Below are positions 1 through 9,245 of a stretch of 64,000 nt of DNA, one piece after another. A model generated the notes under the pieces. That model saw only the letters and a list, made by a program, of their open reading frames with translations. It made no database searches and was not told where the DNA came from. The stretch comes from Candidatus Koribacter versatilis Ellin345 (lineage in GTDB: Bacteria; Acidobacteriota; Terriglobia; Terriglobales; Acidobacteriaceae). The stretch spans positions 4,836,001 through 4,900,000 of the forward strand of contig NC_008009.1 of the NCBI RefSeq assembly GCF_000014005.1, in the 5' to 3' direction. The first letter of the stretch is position 1. Each line of letters opens with the position of its first letter. Made by a program: the position numbers and the translations under genes.

Positions 1-453
1 GCCGACGTAGTTGATCAGGAACGCATCGCCGTCGCCCCAACCATGCAAGTTGCCCAGCGCCTTCCCGTATCCCGGTACGAACGCCTGGTGATGAGCAATC
101 CGAGTGGAAGGCTCTGTCGCCACGCGAAATGTGTGTTCCGCCGCGAGGAAAGTGAAAGACGCCGAGAAGAGATGCTTCCAATCGACGCCCTTCGACGCTT
201 GCGGTGCTGGCGCCACTGCAAAAATCGGCGCCGCATTCGGAAGCGAACTCGACTCATTCAACCGCGTGCCCGAGGTGTCTCCTGCGATCACCATCGAGGT
301 CTCGCGCGCATCGTCGTACACAAACGAAAATCGAGTCGGCTGGTCGTCCGACTGCGTGTCCACAAACTCTTGGGCGGACGCGCGTCGGGATGCGCCGAAG
401 ATCAGCGTTCCGAAAATCAAAAGCGATGAAAGAATCGCGTTGAGACGGTTCAT
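1..453 (-). CDS. Secreted acidobacterial protein, N-terminal part (cut by window edge)
   Basis: An open frame runs from an ATG at 453 on the minus strand through position 1 without a stop, giving 151 residues of a longer protein. Residues 1-28 form a signal peptide: a charged start (MNR), a hydrophobic core (LIFGTLIFGA) and an ASA cleavage site before QEF. The rest is polar, then ends in an aromatic and glycine-rich stretch (KALGNLHGWGDGDAFLINYVG). I do not recognise a characterised family; similar uncharacterised exported proteins are usual in Acidobacteriota. The gene is divergent from the OLD nuclease at 675. Function unknown; the C-terminal part lies outside the window. Confidence 0.75.
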   Translation of the reverse strand, partial: MNRLNAILSSLLIFGTLIFGASRRASAQEFVDTQSDDQPTRFSFVYDDARETSMVIAGDTSGTRLNESSSLPNAAPIFAVAPAPQASKGVDWKHLFSASFTFLAAEHTFRVATEPSTRIAHHQAFVPGYGKALGNLHGWGDGDAFLINYVG

Positions 454-674
454 ACCTGGTGTTTTTAAAATTCTTCGCGACCTGGGCCCGCGTTCCAAAT
501 ATTGTGAATGAAACACAGCTTGCCACGTAACTGGCAATTCTTCTAGCTTGACAATCGCAAAGAGTGGTCCTCTGGTTTGATTTCGTCGAGATTTCTTATC
601 TGGAAGAAATGCCAGTACCGCGTTTCCGTGTGCCTGCCTAAACTCCCTGCAAACACAAGCGGACCACGTCGAGC

Positions 675-2375
675 ATGCAGCTCCACTCCGTACTGGTCGA
701 GAACTTTCGTGGAATTCGTCGCGCCGAAGTAAGTTTCAGCCGCGACACCGTGCTTATTGGCGAAAACGACTCCGGAAAATCTCGGGTCATCGAAGCCCTC
801 TGCCTCGTTCTGAACAGCTCTTCAGGCATCATCCCCTTCGAACCTTGTCACTTTTGCGTTCCCGTCGAGGAAGCAAATCAGTTTTCGGTCCCCATTCGAA
901 TCACGATTACATTTGCAGAACGCCACAAAGGCGAATGGTCGAGCGCCACATATCAGCCGATTCAGTCCTTGCTCGCGCCCGAGAGTTCACGCCAGCGAGA
1001 ACTCCGCCTCGAAGTCCACGCGGCCTCCGCCGACGCCAAGCCTCGCATCCGCTTCTTTTCCAGCGGCGGGGCGCTCGCTGGCTCGGAATCTCCCGAATTG
1101 CTCGCATGGGTGCGCGCTAATAACCCAATCATCCGACTCGAGCAGGGCCTGCTTAATCAGGGCGGAAGAAATGGCCCGGTTCGCAACAAGGAGATTCAGA
1201 GCTATTCCGATCTTGTTGACCGTCACTACGCTGCGTTGGTTGGGGGCGCTTCCACAAACGCAACCCTCGACCTCGAAGCCGGCTTCAAAGCGGCTCAAAC
1301 CTTGGTCGCGCTCTCCTCGCAACACCTTGATGCCAACGCCCGCCGCACCAACTGGCTCCTCGAAGAGATCGCAGGTTCCACACTCAAACTTTCAAGTCGT
1401 TTCGCAAACGACAGCACCTCCGCCCCACCCTCTGGAAATTCCTACAAAATCGGGCTGCTCCTTTTCGTTGGGGCACTCTTGCGCGCACATTCGCAGCCCT
1501 TTGGTCCAGATGCCGAACCCATCGTGATCTTTGAAGATCCGGAAGCGCACCTCCATCCCCTGACGTTGGCTTCCGTTTGGTCGTTGATTGAGCGAATGCG
1601 CTGGCAAACGATCGTTTCCACCCACTCCGGCGTCCTCCTCACCGAGGCCCCACTCCACAGCATCCGTCGCCTGATCCGTGTGAACGATGAAATCATTGTT
1701 CATCGCGTGCGTGACCGTGCGCTTACCAAAACCGACATGCGCAAGTTCCGCTATCACGTCCGCTCGCGTCGCGGGGCAGCCATGTTTGCCCGCTGCTGGC
1801 TGCTCGTTGAGGGTGAAACCGAATTCTGGCTCCTCCCCGAACTCGCGCGGCTCCTGGGATACAACTTCGACGCCGAGGGTATCTCCTGCGTTGAATTCGC
1901 CCAATGCGGCATTCCGCCTCTCGTCAAAGCCGCCCGCGAGTTGGGCATCGAGTGGCACCTTCTCACCGATGGCGACAACTCCGGCGCCATCTATTCCGCC
2001 ACCGCCGGACGTTTCTGCGGACCAAATGAGCTTCCAACCCGAATTACCAGGCTCCGCGAACCCGACATCGAGCACTGCTTCTGGCACAGCGGATACGCCA
2101 ACGCAATTCTGAAGCTAGCTGGCCGTACATCTTCCAGCCGTCCCAATCCTCGCTGGATCATCCGTGCAGCGATCGACAAATCGTCAAAGCCCTATCTCGC
2201 TCTGCAACTTCTAGAAGCCGTCGCCTCGAGCGGTTCGGCTGGAGTTCCTCCCGCCCTGAAACGTGTCATCGAATCCTGCGTTCGGATGGCTCGCCGCACC
2301 AACGAACAATCTGCACCCGATGTGACCCAACCAGCTCTGAAAGACAACCTGCTTCACATGGAAGCGAGAAAGTGA
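675..2375 (+). CDS. OLD-family ATP-dependent nuclease (AAA ATPase + TOPRIM)
   Basis: 566 residues. The N-terminal SMC/RecF-like ATPase has a Walker A motif GENDSGKS (residues 29-36), a Walker B-like IVIFEDPEAH (283-292) and an H-loop STHSG (315-319). A C-terminal TOPRIM domain starts at LLVEGETE (376-383) with its acidic DGD at 432-434. This order defines the OLD (overcoming lysogenization defect) family, DNA nucleases coupled to ATPase domains; E. coli YbjD and Gabija GajA share it. The length matches stand-alone OLD proteins. No UvrD-like helicase (GajB) follows, so this is not a standard Gabija pair. The next gene (LOG family) starts 7 bases after the stop, which suggests co-transcription. 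A role in DNA repair or phage defence is inference. Confidence 0.88.
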   Translation: MQLHSVLVENFRGIRRAEVSFSRDTVLIGENDSGKSRVIEALCLVLNSSSGIIPFEPCHFCVPVEEANQFSVPIRITITFAERHKGEWSSATYQPIQSLLAPESSRQRELRLEVHAASADAKPRIRFFSSGGALAGSESPELLAWVRANNPIIRLEQGLLNQGGRNGPVRNKEIQSYSDLVDRHYAALVGGASTNATLDLEAGFKAAQTLVALSSQHLDANARRTNWLLEEIAGSTLKLSSRFANDSTSAPPSGNSYKIGLLLFVGALLRAHSQPFGPDAEPIVIFEDPEAHLHPLTLASVWSLIERMRWQTIVSTHSGVLLTEAPLHSIRRLIRVNDEIIVHRVRDRALTKTDMRKFRYHVRSRRGAAMFARCWLLVEGETEFWLLPELARLLGYNFDAEGISCVEFAQCGIPPLVKAARELGIEWHLLTDGDNSGAIYSATAGRFCGPNELPTRITRLREPDIEHCFWHSGYANAILKLAGRTSSSRPNPRWIIRAAIDKSSKPYLALQLLEAVASSGSAGVPPALKRVIESCVRMARRTNEQSAPDVTQPALKDNLLHMEARK

Positions 2376-2382
2376 CTCCACG

Positions 2383-3210
2383 ATGAGCGACTCGACCGAA
2401 GTCAGAGACCAGCACCAGCACCGCAGGTTGTCCGCGCAAGAATGGGAACAACAATGGCAGCGCACTTGGAAGGAATCGGGCAAGATGGCGTACGAAATCA
2501 ACGCCACCGACGAGCATAGCGCCGTCTCGGAAGAGCGCGCGTTACTGATGGAAGTGCGCTCGCCAGTCCGCGAGCGCGAGCGCCTCAAACGCATTAGCGA
2601 CGAATTCGTCCAGGGCTTTGACAAGCTCTACGGAGTTGGCCCCGCAGTCACCGTCTTCGGCTCCGCGCGGTTTCACGAGGGCCACAAGTACTACGACCTC
2701 GGCTGCGAAGTCGGACGCGAACTCGCCAAGGCAGGCTTCGCTGTCCTCACTGGCGGCGGCCCCGGCATGATGGAAGCCGCCAATCGCGGCGCCAAGGAAG
2801 CAGGAGGAGCAAGCCTCGGCCTCAACATCATTCTTCCGTTCGAGCAGGCGCCAAACCCCTACGTGGATCAGACCATCGAATTCCACTATTTCTTCGTGCG
2901 TAAGGTTTGCCTCGTCAAGTACTCGTGCGCGTTCATCTGTTTACCCGGAGGCTTCGGGACCCTCGACGAACTCTTTGAAGCCGCGACCCTCATCCAATGC
3001 GGCAAGATCGGCCCGTTCCCTCTCATCCTTATCGGAGAGGAATTCTGGTCCGGTGTCCGCGACTTCACCGCGCACCTTCTCGGAGAAGGCGCCATCGGCA
3101 TGGAAGACACTGGCTTTGCCCGCATCACCGACTCGCCCAAAGAAGCCGTGGAGCTCGTCGTTGCCAGTCTGCCCGTCGAACTCAAGGAACGGCTGAAGCC
3201 GAGGAGTTGA
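2383..3210 (+). CDS. LOG-family (TIGR00730) Rossmann-fold protein
   Basis: 275 residues with the two diagnostic motifs of the LOG / 'lysine decarboxylase-like' family: GGGPGMMEAANRGA (from residue 124) and PGGFGTLDE (188-196). Characterised members are cytokinin riboside 5'-monophosphate phosphoribohydrolases or nucleotide 5'-monophosphate nucleosidases, which release the base from the nucleotide. They are not true decarboxylases. The first 70 or so residues form a charged extension (QEWEQQWQRT...) longer than in short LOG proteins. The gene sits 7 bases after the OLD nuclease and 1 base before pyruvate kinase, so it belongs to the same run. The substrate here cannot be read from sequence. 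Confidence 0.88.
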   Translation: MSDSTEVRDQHQHRRLSAQEWEQQWQRTWKESGKMAYEINATDEHSAVSEERALLMEVRSPVRERERLKRISDEFVQGFDKLYGVGPAVTVFGSARFHEGHKYYDLGCEVGRELAKAGFAVLTGGGPGMMEAANRGAKEAGGASLGLNIILPFEQAPNPYVDQTIEFHYFFVRKVCLVKYSCAFICLPGGFGTLDELFEAATLIQCGKIGPFPLILIGEEFWSGVRDFTAHLLGEGAIGMEDTGFARITDSPKEAVELVVASLPVELKERLKPRS

Positions 3211-3211
3211 A

Positions 3212-4669
3212 ATGCAGGTACGCGACCACAAAACGAAAATCGTCGGCACCATCGGCCCTGCTTCGGAATCGCCGGAAATGCTGGAGCGCCTCATCCGCAC
3301 CGGACTCGACGTCGCGCGCCTGAACTTTTCCCACGGCGATTTCAGCGGCCACCGCGAACGCATCGCCAACCTACGTGCGGCTTCCGACCGCGCCGGCCGC
3401 GCCGTGGCTGTCCTCGCCGACCTGCCCGGCCCGAAAATGCGTCTCGGAACGATTCAGAACGAACCGATTCACCTCCGCGCCGGCGATCCCTTCACTCTTA
3501 CCACCGATTCAATTGTCGGCGACAATCGCCGCTGCTCCATGTCCTTCGCCGCTCTTCCACAGGTGGTGAAACCCGGCGACCGCTTGTATCTGAACGACGG
3601 CCTCGTTCATCTTCTCGTCGAGCGTATCGAAGGCACAGACGTCCACTGCGTCGTTGCAGTCGGTGGTGAACTTCGCTCGCGCAAAGGACTCAACCTTCCC
3701 GGAATTAACCTCGGCATCTCCGCCTTCACCGAACACGACCGCGACTGCCTCAAGTTCGCCCTCGAAAACGGTGTGGACGCCGTTAGCCAATCCTTCGTCC
3801 AAAATGCCCACGACATCGAACTGGTACGCACCGCCGCGGAATCGCTCGGCCATCATCCGTTCATCTTTGCCAAGATCGAGCGCGCCGAGGCAGTACAGAA
3901 CTACGACGAAATCCTCCGCGCCTCCGACGGCATCATGGTTGCCCGCGGCGACCTCGGTATCGAAGTACCGATGGAAGAGATCGCCGTCATTCAGAAACAA
4001 CTGATCTCGGGCGCAAATGCCGCCGGCAAGCCCGTCATTACCGCCACGCAGATGCTTGAATCCATGATCACCAATCGCCTTCCCACCCGCGCCGAGTGCA
4101 CCGATGTCGCTAATGCGATCTTCGATGGCACTGATTGCGTAATGTTGTCGGGCGAATGCGCTGTCGGCCAATTCCCCGAGGAAGCCGTTGCCATGCTCGG
4201 GAAGATCGCCGCCGCCACCGAACCCCATCGGCACCGTGCGCATCCCAGTAACGTACACGGCGCCGGTTGGACTCCCAGCACCGCAGCTCAGGCAATGGGA
4301 ATCCTCGTGGAACGCGCGCTCGAGACAGCGCCCTCCGCCGCGGTCTTCGTTCCAACCCTCAGCGGCGACACCGCGCGTATGATCTCCCGCTTCAAGCCGT
4401 CGGTGTGGATCGTCGCGCTGAGCGCGAATGAAAACGTCTGCCGCAATTTGAAATTTTCCTACGGCGTTGAACCCGTCTTCGTTGGCGAAGAGGCCGACGA
4501 CTGGCGCCCCATCATTTACGACTGGCTCCATCAGCAGCACATCCGCGGCAAGATCGCGCTTCTCGTCGCTGCCGCCTCCACAAAACACCCCGACGCAAGC
4601 CATCGCATAGAATTCCTGCGCATACCCGAATCGGTAGCCTCAGCCACTTCCTCAAGGACGACATCATGA
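3212..4669 (+). CDS. pyk: Pyruvate kinase
   Basis: 485 residues, usual bacterial length without an extra PEP-utiliser domain. It opens with TKIVGTIGPASESPEM, the classic N-terminus. The active-site signature IFAKIERAEAVQNYDEI contains the catalytic Lys at about 221 and is followed by MVARGDLGIEVP. The stretch TQMLESMITNRLPTRAE and VMLSGECAVG are also strongly conserved. The enzyme transfers phosphate from phosphoenolpyruvate to ADP in the last step of glycolysis (cytoplasmic tetramer). The ATG lies 1 base after the LOG stop, and the stop overlaps the phosphofructokinase start by 4 bases (ATGA), which indicates translational coupling. Confidence 0.96.
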   Translation: MQVRDHKTKIVGTIGPASESPEMLERLIRTGLDVARLNFSHGDFSGHRERIANLRAASDRAGRAVAVLADLPGPKMRLGTIQNEPIHLRAGDPFTLTTDSIVGDNRRCSMSFAALPQVVKPGDRLYLNDGLVHLLVERIEGTDVHCVVAVGGELRSRKGLNLPGINLGISAFTEHDRDCLKFALENGVDAVSQSFVQNAHDIELVRTAAESLGHHPFIFAKIERAEAVQNYDEILRASDGIMVARGDLGIEVPMEEIAVIQKQLISGANAAGKPVITATQMLESMITNRLPTRAECTDVANAIFDGTDCVMLSGECAVGQFPEEAVAMLGKIAAATEPHRHRAHPSNVHGAGWTPSTAAQAMGILVERALETAPSAAVFVPTLSGDTARMISRFKPSVWIVALSANENVCRNLKFSYGVEPVFVGEEADDWRPIIYDWLHQQHIRGKIALLVAAASTKHPDASHRIEFLRIPESVASATSSRTTS

Positions 4670-5772
4670 GCGACATCAAGAAGATTGCAATCAATACGGG
4701 CGGGGGCGATGCTCCCGGGTTGAACGCCGTCATCCACGGCGCGGTGTATGCTGCGCGCCGCCTCGGCTGGGAAGTGTTCGGCATTCGCGACGGCTACGAC
4801 GGCATTCTTGAACCACATCGCTATCCCAATGGTGGGCTGATCCAGCTGAACCGTGGTGTTGTGCGCGACATCTCCCACGTCGGCGGCACGATCCTCGGGA
4901 CCACTAACCGCGGCAACCCCTTCCGCCGCGTCATCACCGCCGCCGATGGCACGAAGCACGAAACCGATTGCTCCGATCAGATCCTCAACTTCTTCCGCGA
5001 TCGCGGCATCGACGCCCTGATTTCCATTGGCGGCGACGGCAGCCTCACCATCGCCAACGGCCTCGCCAAGAAAGGTCTGCGCGTCGTTGGCGTTCCAAAG
5101 ACCATCGACAACGATCTCGAATCCACAGCAATGACCTTCGGCTTCAATACCGCCGTCTCCTTCGCCACCGAATGTATTGACCGCCTGCACAGCACCGCGC
5201 TCTCCCACCAGCGCATCCTGGTCGTCGAAGTAATGGGCCGCTACGCCGGTTGGATCGCCCTGCACTGCGGTGTCGCCGGACGCGCCGATGCCATCCTCAT
5301 CCCTGAGATCCCCTACAAAATCGAAAACGTGGCGAACGCCCTCAAACTCCGACACCAGGACGGCAAGCCGTACTCCATCGTCGTAGTCGCGGAAGGCGCC
5401 AAAGCTCACGGCAAGGATGTCACCATAAGGGAGCGCGAAGTCGGCAAAGCCGAGCGCCTCGGTGGCATCGGCGAGCAGGTCACGCAACAATTACAAAGCC
5501 TCACCGGCAAAGAGAGTCGCACCGTTGTCCTCGGTCACCTCCTACGCGGTGGATCGCCGACGGCACTCGACCGCAATTTAGGAGTCACCTTCGGTGCCGG
5601 CGCCGTCGAAGCCCTCGCCGAAGGCCGCAGCACCGTGATGGTCGCGCTCCATCCGCCGCATCTAGCCTTCGTCCCGCTCGAAGAGGCCATCGCGAAACTC
5701 CGCCTCGTTCCTCCGGACAGCGATTTGGTCCTGACCGCGCGCGCCATTGGCATCGCCTTCGGAGATGAATAA
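4666..5772 (+). CDS. pfkA: 6-phosphofructokinase (group III-like)
   Basis: 368 residues. Conserved phosphofructokinase motifs are GGGDAPGLN at the N-terminus, SIGGDGS (around 120-126), PKTIDND (144-150) and EVMGRYAGWIA. The enzyme phosphorylates fructose 6-phosphate. The phosphoryl donor is uncertain: Gly125 matches the ATP-type Gly (E. coli 104), whereas Lys145 matches the Lys of PPi enzymes (E. coli Gly124). This mix is known in group III enzymes, including ATP-dependent actinobacterial ones. The start codon overlaps the pyruvate kinase stop, so both glycolytic steps are made from one message. The kinase gene downstream starts 44 bases after the stop. Confidence 0.94.
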   Translation: MSDIKKIAINTGGGDAPGLNAVIHGAVYAARRLGWEVFGIRDGYDGILEPHRYPNGGLIQLNRGVVRDISHVGGTILGTTNRGNPFRRVITAADGTKHETDCSDQILNFFRDRGIDALISIGGDGSLTIANGLAKKGLRVVGVPKTIDNDLESTAMTFGFNTAVSFATECIDRLHSTALSHQRILVVEVMGRYAGWIALHCGVAGRADAILIPEIPYKIENVANALKLRHQDGKPYSIVVVAEGAKAHGKDVTIREREVGKAERLGGIGEQVTQQLQSLTGKESRTVVLGHLLRGGSPTALDRNLGVTFGAGAVEALAEGRSTVMVALHPPHLAFVPLEEAIAKLRLVPPDSDLVLTARAIGIAFGDE

Positions 5773-5816
5773 AGCTCGTCGCCGCTCGTGTGGGATAATG
5801 CACCCCACCTTCAGCC

Positions 5817-8800
5817 ATGAGCTTCGGGGATCCGGAAGACGATAAGCGCGATATCGGCAGCGACGACTCGCTTCTGCCCACTGCCGGTCAGGCCGAACTA
5901 AGTGCGCCCGAAACCGCCGACCACGCCCTCGTCTCCATCCCCAATAGCACTGCGGAACACTTACCGGGACGCACACCCGGCCGTCTCGAGTCCGGTGATC
6001 GCCTCGCCAATCGCTTCCGCATCGTTCGCTTTATCGCCAAGGGCGGCATGGGCGAAGTCTACGAAGCCGAGGACGAAGTCGTCCGCGTTCGCCTCGCGCT
6101 CAAAACCATTCTTCCCGCTATCGCCGCCAATCCCGACATGGTCGAGCAACTCAAGCTCGAAATGCGCTCGGCGCGCCGCGTCACTCATCCCAACGTCTGC
6201 CGCCTCATCGAAGTCTTCGAGGATCGTGATCGCCAGCCCGCCGTGATGTTCCTCACCATGGAACTTGTCGAAGGCGAATCGCTAAGCGACGTCATTCACC
6301 GCAGCGGTCCGTTGCCGTTGCCGCAGTTCTACCGCATCGCCGCCCAAATCGCTGCCGGGCTCGACGCCGTCCATCGCGCCGAAATCGTCCACCAGGATTT
6401 CAAAACCTCAAATGTCTTGCTCGTTGGATCCGGCGAGAGTACGCGCGCCGTCGTCACCGATTTCGGTCTCGCCGTGAATCTCCAAGCCACCGGACGCGAC
6501 CGCGGCGTCGCCGGCGGCACGCCCGCGTACATGGCGCCGGAACAGGTCGATGGCAAAACTGAGATCACCCCCGCCGCCGACATTTACGCGTTCGGCGTCG
6601 TTCTGTACGAACTCCTCACCGCTCGTTTCCCGATAGCTGCGACCACCCGTCGCGAGGCCCTGGATCGCAAGCTCACCGAGCGTCCGGTTTCGCCCTCGCA
6701 CTATCGCCCCGACATTCCGAAGTACACCGAGCGCGCGATCCTCAAATGCCTGGAGCGCAATCCACAAGATCGCTTCGCCAGCGTCATGGACGCACTCGCC
6801 GCCGTCGAGGGCCGCGCCGAGAAGCGCCGCAAGAAGCTCGCTGCGTTCGCCACGACCGTCGCTGTTCTCCTCGCAGTCGCCAGCTTCGGCGGCTATGCCG
6901 CACGCCGATGGTTCCTCTCCCATCGCACGCCCACCGTCGCGGTGCTATCGCTGCACGATGCCTCCGCCCGCACCGAGTCCACGTCCACCGGCACCGAACT
7001 CACCGAACTCCTCACCAGCAATCTCGGCCTGTCAAAGGGGTTAACCACCGTCCCTGCCGAAGACGTCTCACTCGCACAAGGCGAGTTTCCGGTCACAGCC
7101 AGTGCGAGTTTCGAGCAGGAAGATCTCTCCGCCTTCCGCCGCGCCATCGGCGCCGACTATCTCGTTATCGGCAAATACACGAACGCATCCGATGGCAAGC
7201 TCGCCTTTGACCTGAAGCTCGAGCGCCCCGACGGCGGCACTCTCGATTCCATCCACGAAGAAGGCACCGAGCAAAATGCTGGCGCGCTCATCGCTGACGC
7301 CGCCTCCAAAATTCGCCAGCGCCTAGGCACCCAGCTTCTCTCCGACAGCGAAACCGAAGAAGCCGAAAACATCTATCCGCGGACCGACGAAGGACGCAAG
7401 CTCTACTTCCAGGCACTTGCGCAGTTACGCGCGCTCAACAGCGTCGAGGCCGCGTCGCTCTCCAAGAAGGCCGCCAATGCCGAACCCGACAATCCCTCCA
7501 TCCACGCCACATACGCGGAGGCTCTTAATCTCCTGAAAAACATGCCGGCTGCGCAGCAGGAAGCGAAACGTGCCGCCGAACTCGCGCAAGGGGGCAAGCT
7601 TCCGCCGGAATTCGTCACCTTGTTAGAAGCCCGCTCCGCTGAACTCAACAACGACTGGAAGACCGCGATCCAGAAGCTCGACGCCCTCTTCACCTTCACT
7701 CGCGACAACCTGCAATACGGCCTCATGCTCTCGAACGCGCAAACCCTCGGCGCGCAACCTTCCGACGCCCTCAAGACCATCGCCCGTCTCTCCAAGCTAA
7801 AAGCGCCTGCTGGCACCGATCCCCGTATCCAAATCGCCGCCGCCGAAACCTACGCTGCCATGGGAAACTACACCGCAGAGATCCAGTCCGCCGAACGCGC
7901 GGTTCGTGATGCGCAAGCCCGTTCCTGGCGCATGATGCAGGCCAAAGCCTCTTTGCAACTCTGCTGGGCTTATCAACGCAACGGTGACTCCGCGAAAGCT
8001 CTCGCCAGTTGCGACACCGCGCGAACAGTCTTCGCCGACTTCGGCGATGGCGTGAGTGGCGCCGTTGCGCTCAATCGGATCGCCAACGAGCTCGTCACCC
8101 GCGGCCAGTACCAGGAAGCCAAGAATGCCTATGATCGCGTTCTCGCCATCGTCACCAAAGCTCAATCGCAGCACGACATGGCGGGTGCACATCTCAACCT
8201 CGCGCTGACCTTGTTGAACCTTGGCGACCAGAAAGCTGCGCAGCAACACGCCGGCCAGGCCATCGAGATCGCAGCGCACAGTGGCGATCGCTACGACGAA
8301 GCCCGCGCCCGCCTCATCTCTGCCGACCTCCTGCGCGCGAGCGATGATCTTCCCGCCGCCATTCAGCAGGCCCGCCTTGCGCAACAGGTCGCGCACGACG
8401 CCCAGGACCGCGACGCCGAAGGCTACGCCCTCAACAATCTCGCGCTCTATCTCCAGGAATCAGGCGACAGTGAAGCCGCGTTCAACGCCGCGCATCAGGC
8501 TCTCGATATTCGCAAACAACTCGGCGTCCCCACCAGCATCTCCGTTACTCAAGCCCTACTCGGAGATCTCTACCTCGAGCGCGGCGATCTTCCTCACGCC
8601 CGCAGCAGTTACGCAGCTGCTCTCCAATTACAAGAGCCCACCGCGAAGGCCCAAATCGCACAGCTCCAACTCGCCGCGGCGCAGGCAGATTTTCAATCCG
8701 ATGAATTCGACGCTGCCCTGAAAAATGCCCAAACCGCCGTCGCGGAATTCCAGCGGGAGAAGGATTCCGAAGAGACCATCGAGGCCAACACCCTCATCCT

Positions 8801-9149
8801 GCGCATTCTCACTCGCAAGAAAGATCTGGCTGCGGCTCGGCCTTACTACGAACAGCTCGCGCAGCAGCCTTCTCAGGACCACGACATCGCCCTCGCCGCT
8901 GCGGTCGCGCGCGCTGAGTTTTTGATCGCTTCAGCTCAGCCAGTCGACGCCGCGGCACTCCTCCGCCCATTGCTCGGGCTCTCTGAAAAGCCGAACTACC
9001 TGAATCTCGAAGCTCGCCTGGTGCTGGCCCGCGCCCAACAATTTTCCTCGAAACCCCAGTCCGTCACCGATCTTCGCGACATTGCCTCTCAAGCCGAAAA
9101 ACTGGGCTTTCATCACCTCGCCGCCGAAGCGCGCCAATCTCTCCACTAG
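5817..9149 (+). CDS. Ser/Thr protein kinase with transmembrane segment and TPR sensor
   Basis: 1110 residues. The kinase domain (about 65-325) shows GKGGMGEVYEAED, the ATP-anchoring Lys in LALKTI, the catalytic loop HQD (192-194, in IVHQDFKTSNVLL), DFG and PAYMAPEQ. Gln replaces the Arg of HRD, so it is a non-RD-type kinase, but the catalytic Asp, Lys and Asn remain. A hydrophobic helix near 343-363 (TTVAVLLAVASFGGYAA) spans the membrane. The outside part has a short alpha/beta module (TVAVLSLHD...) followed by many TPR-like helical pairs to the C-terminus. It follows phosphofructokinase closely. The signal and targets are unknown. Confidence 0.9.
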   Translation: MSFGDPEDDKRDIGSDDSLLPTAGQAELSAPETADHALVSIPNSTAEHLPGRTPGRLESGDRLANRFRIVRFIAKGGMGEVYEAEDEVVRVRLALKTILPAIAANPDMVEQLKLEMRSARRVTHPNVCRLIEVFEDRDRQPAVMFLTMELVEGESLSDVIHRSGPLPLPQFYRIAAQIAAGLDAVHRAEIVHQDFKTSNVLLVGSGESTRAVVTDFGLAVNLQATGRDRGVAGGTPAYMAPEQVDGKTEITPAADIYAFGVVLYELLTARFPIAATTRREALDRKLTERPVSPSHYRPDIPKYTERAILKCLERNPQDRFASVMDALAAVEGRAEKRRKKLAAFATTVAVLLAVASFGGYAARRWFLSHRTPTVAVLSLHDASARTESTSTGTELTELLTSNLGLSKGLTTVPAEDVSLAQGEFPVTASASFEQEDLSAFRRAIGADYLVIGKYTNASDGKLAFDLKLERPDGGTLDSIHEEGTEQNAGALIADAASKIRQRLGTQLLSDSETEEAENIYPRTDEGRKLYFQALAQLRALNSVEAASLSKKAANAEPDNPSIHATYAEALNLLKNMPAAQQEAKRAAELAQGGKLPPEFVTLLEARSAELNNDWKTAIQKLDALFTFTRDNLQYGLMLSNAQTLGAQPSDALKTIARLSKLKAPAGTDPRIQIAAAETYAAMGNYTAEIQSAERAVRDAQARSWRMMQAKASLQLCWAYQRNGDSAKALASCDTARTVFADFGDGVSGAVALNRIANELVTRGQYQEAKNAYDRVLAIVTKAQSQHDMAGAHLNLALTLLNLGDQKAAQQHAGQAIEIAAHSGDRYDEARARLISADLLRASDDLPAAIQQARLAQQVAHDAQDRDAEGYALNNLALYLQESGDSEAAFNAAHQALDIRKQLGVPTSISVTQALLGDLYLERGDLPHARSSYAAALQLQEPTAKAQIAQLQLAAAQADFQSDEFDAALKNAQTAVAEFQREKDSEETIEANTLILRILTRKKDLAAARPYYEQLAQQPSQDHDIALAAAVARAEFLIASAQPVDAAALLRPLLGLSEKPNYLNLEARLVLARAQQFSSKPQSVTDLRDIASQAEKLGFHHLAAEARQSLH

Positions 9150-9162
9150 CCACATTTGTTGG

Positions 9163-9191
9163 TTGGAAGTGCCGCCATTCGCGGGTAGAAT
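9163..9191 (+). promoter_or_regulatory. Putative sigma-70 promoter for the choice-of-anchor D gene
   Basis: TTGGAA (9163-9168), a 17-base spacer and TAGAAT (9186-9191) lie about 55 bases before the ATG at 9246. Spacing is ideal and each box has two or fewer mismatches to consensus. It suggests that the secreted-protein genes are transcribed separately from the glycolysis-kinase run. This comes from sequence inspection only. Confidence 0.45.
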
Positions 9192-9245
9192 ACCGCGCAC
9201 TTCCTCTCCCAATATCAGGCCTGCAGTCGTGAGGACGGTACGCCC

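Noticed and set aside
548-580. Promoter with TTGACA in front of the OLD gene
   Set aside because: The -35 is perfect, but no -10 is found at 16-18 bases.
675-2375. Gabija defence system
   Set aside because: The OLD nuclease is GajA-like in domain order, but no UvrD/GajB helicase follows.
5794-5799. Internal promoter GATAAT before the Ser/Thr kinase
   Set aside because: No -35 at a sensible distance; the gene is more simply read as part of the upstream operon.
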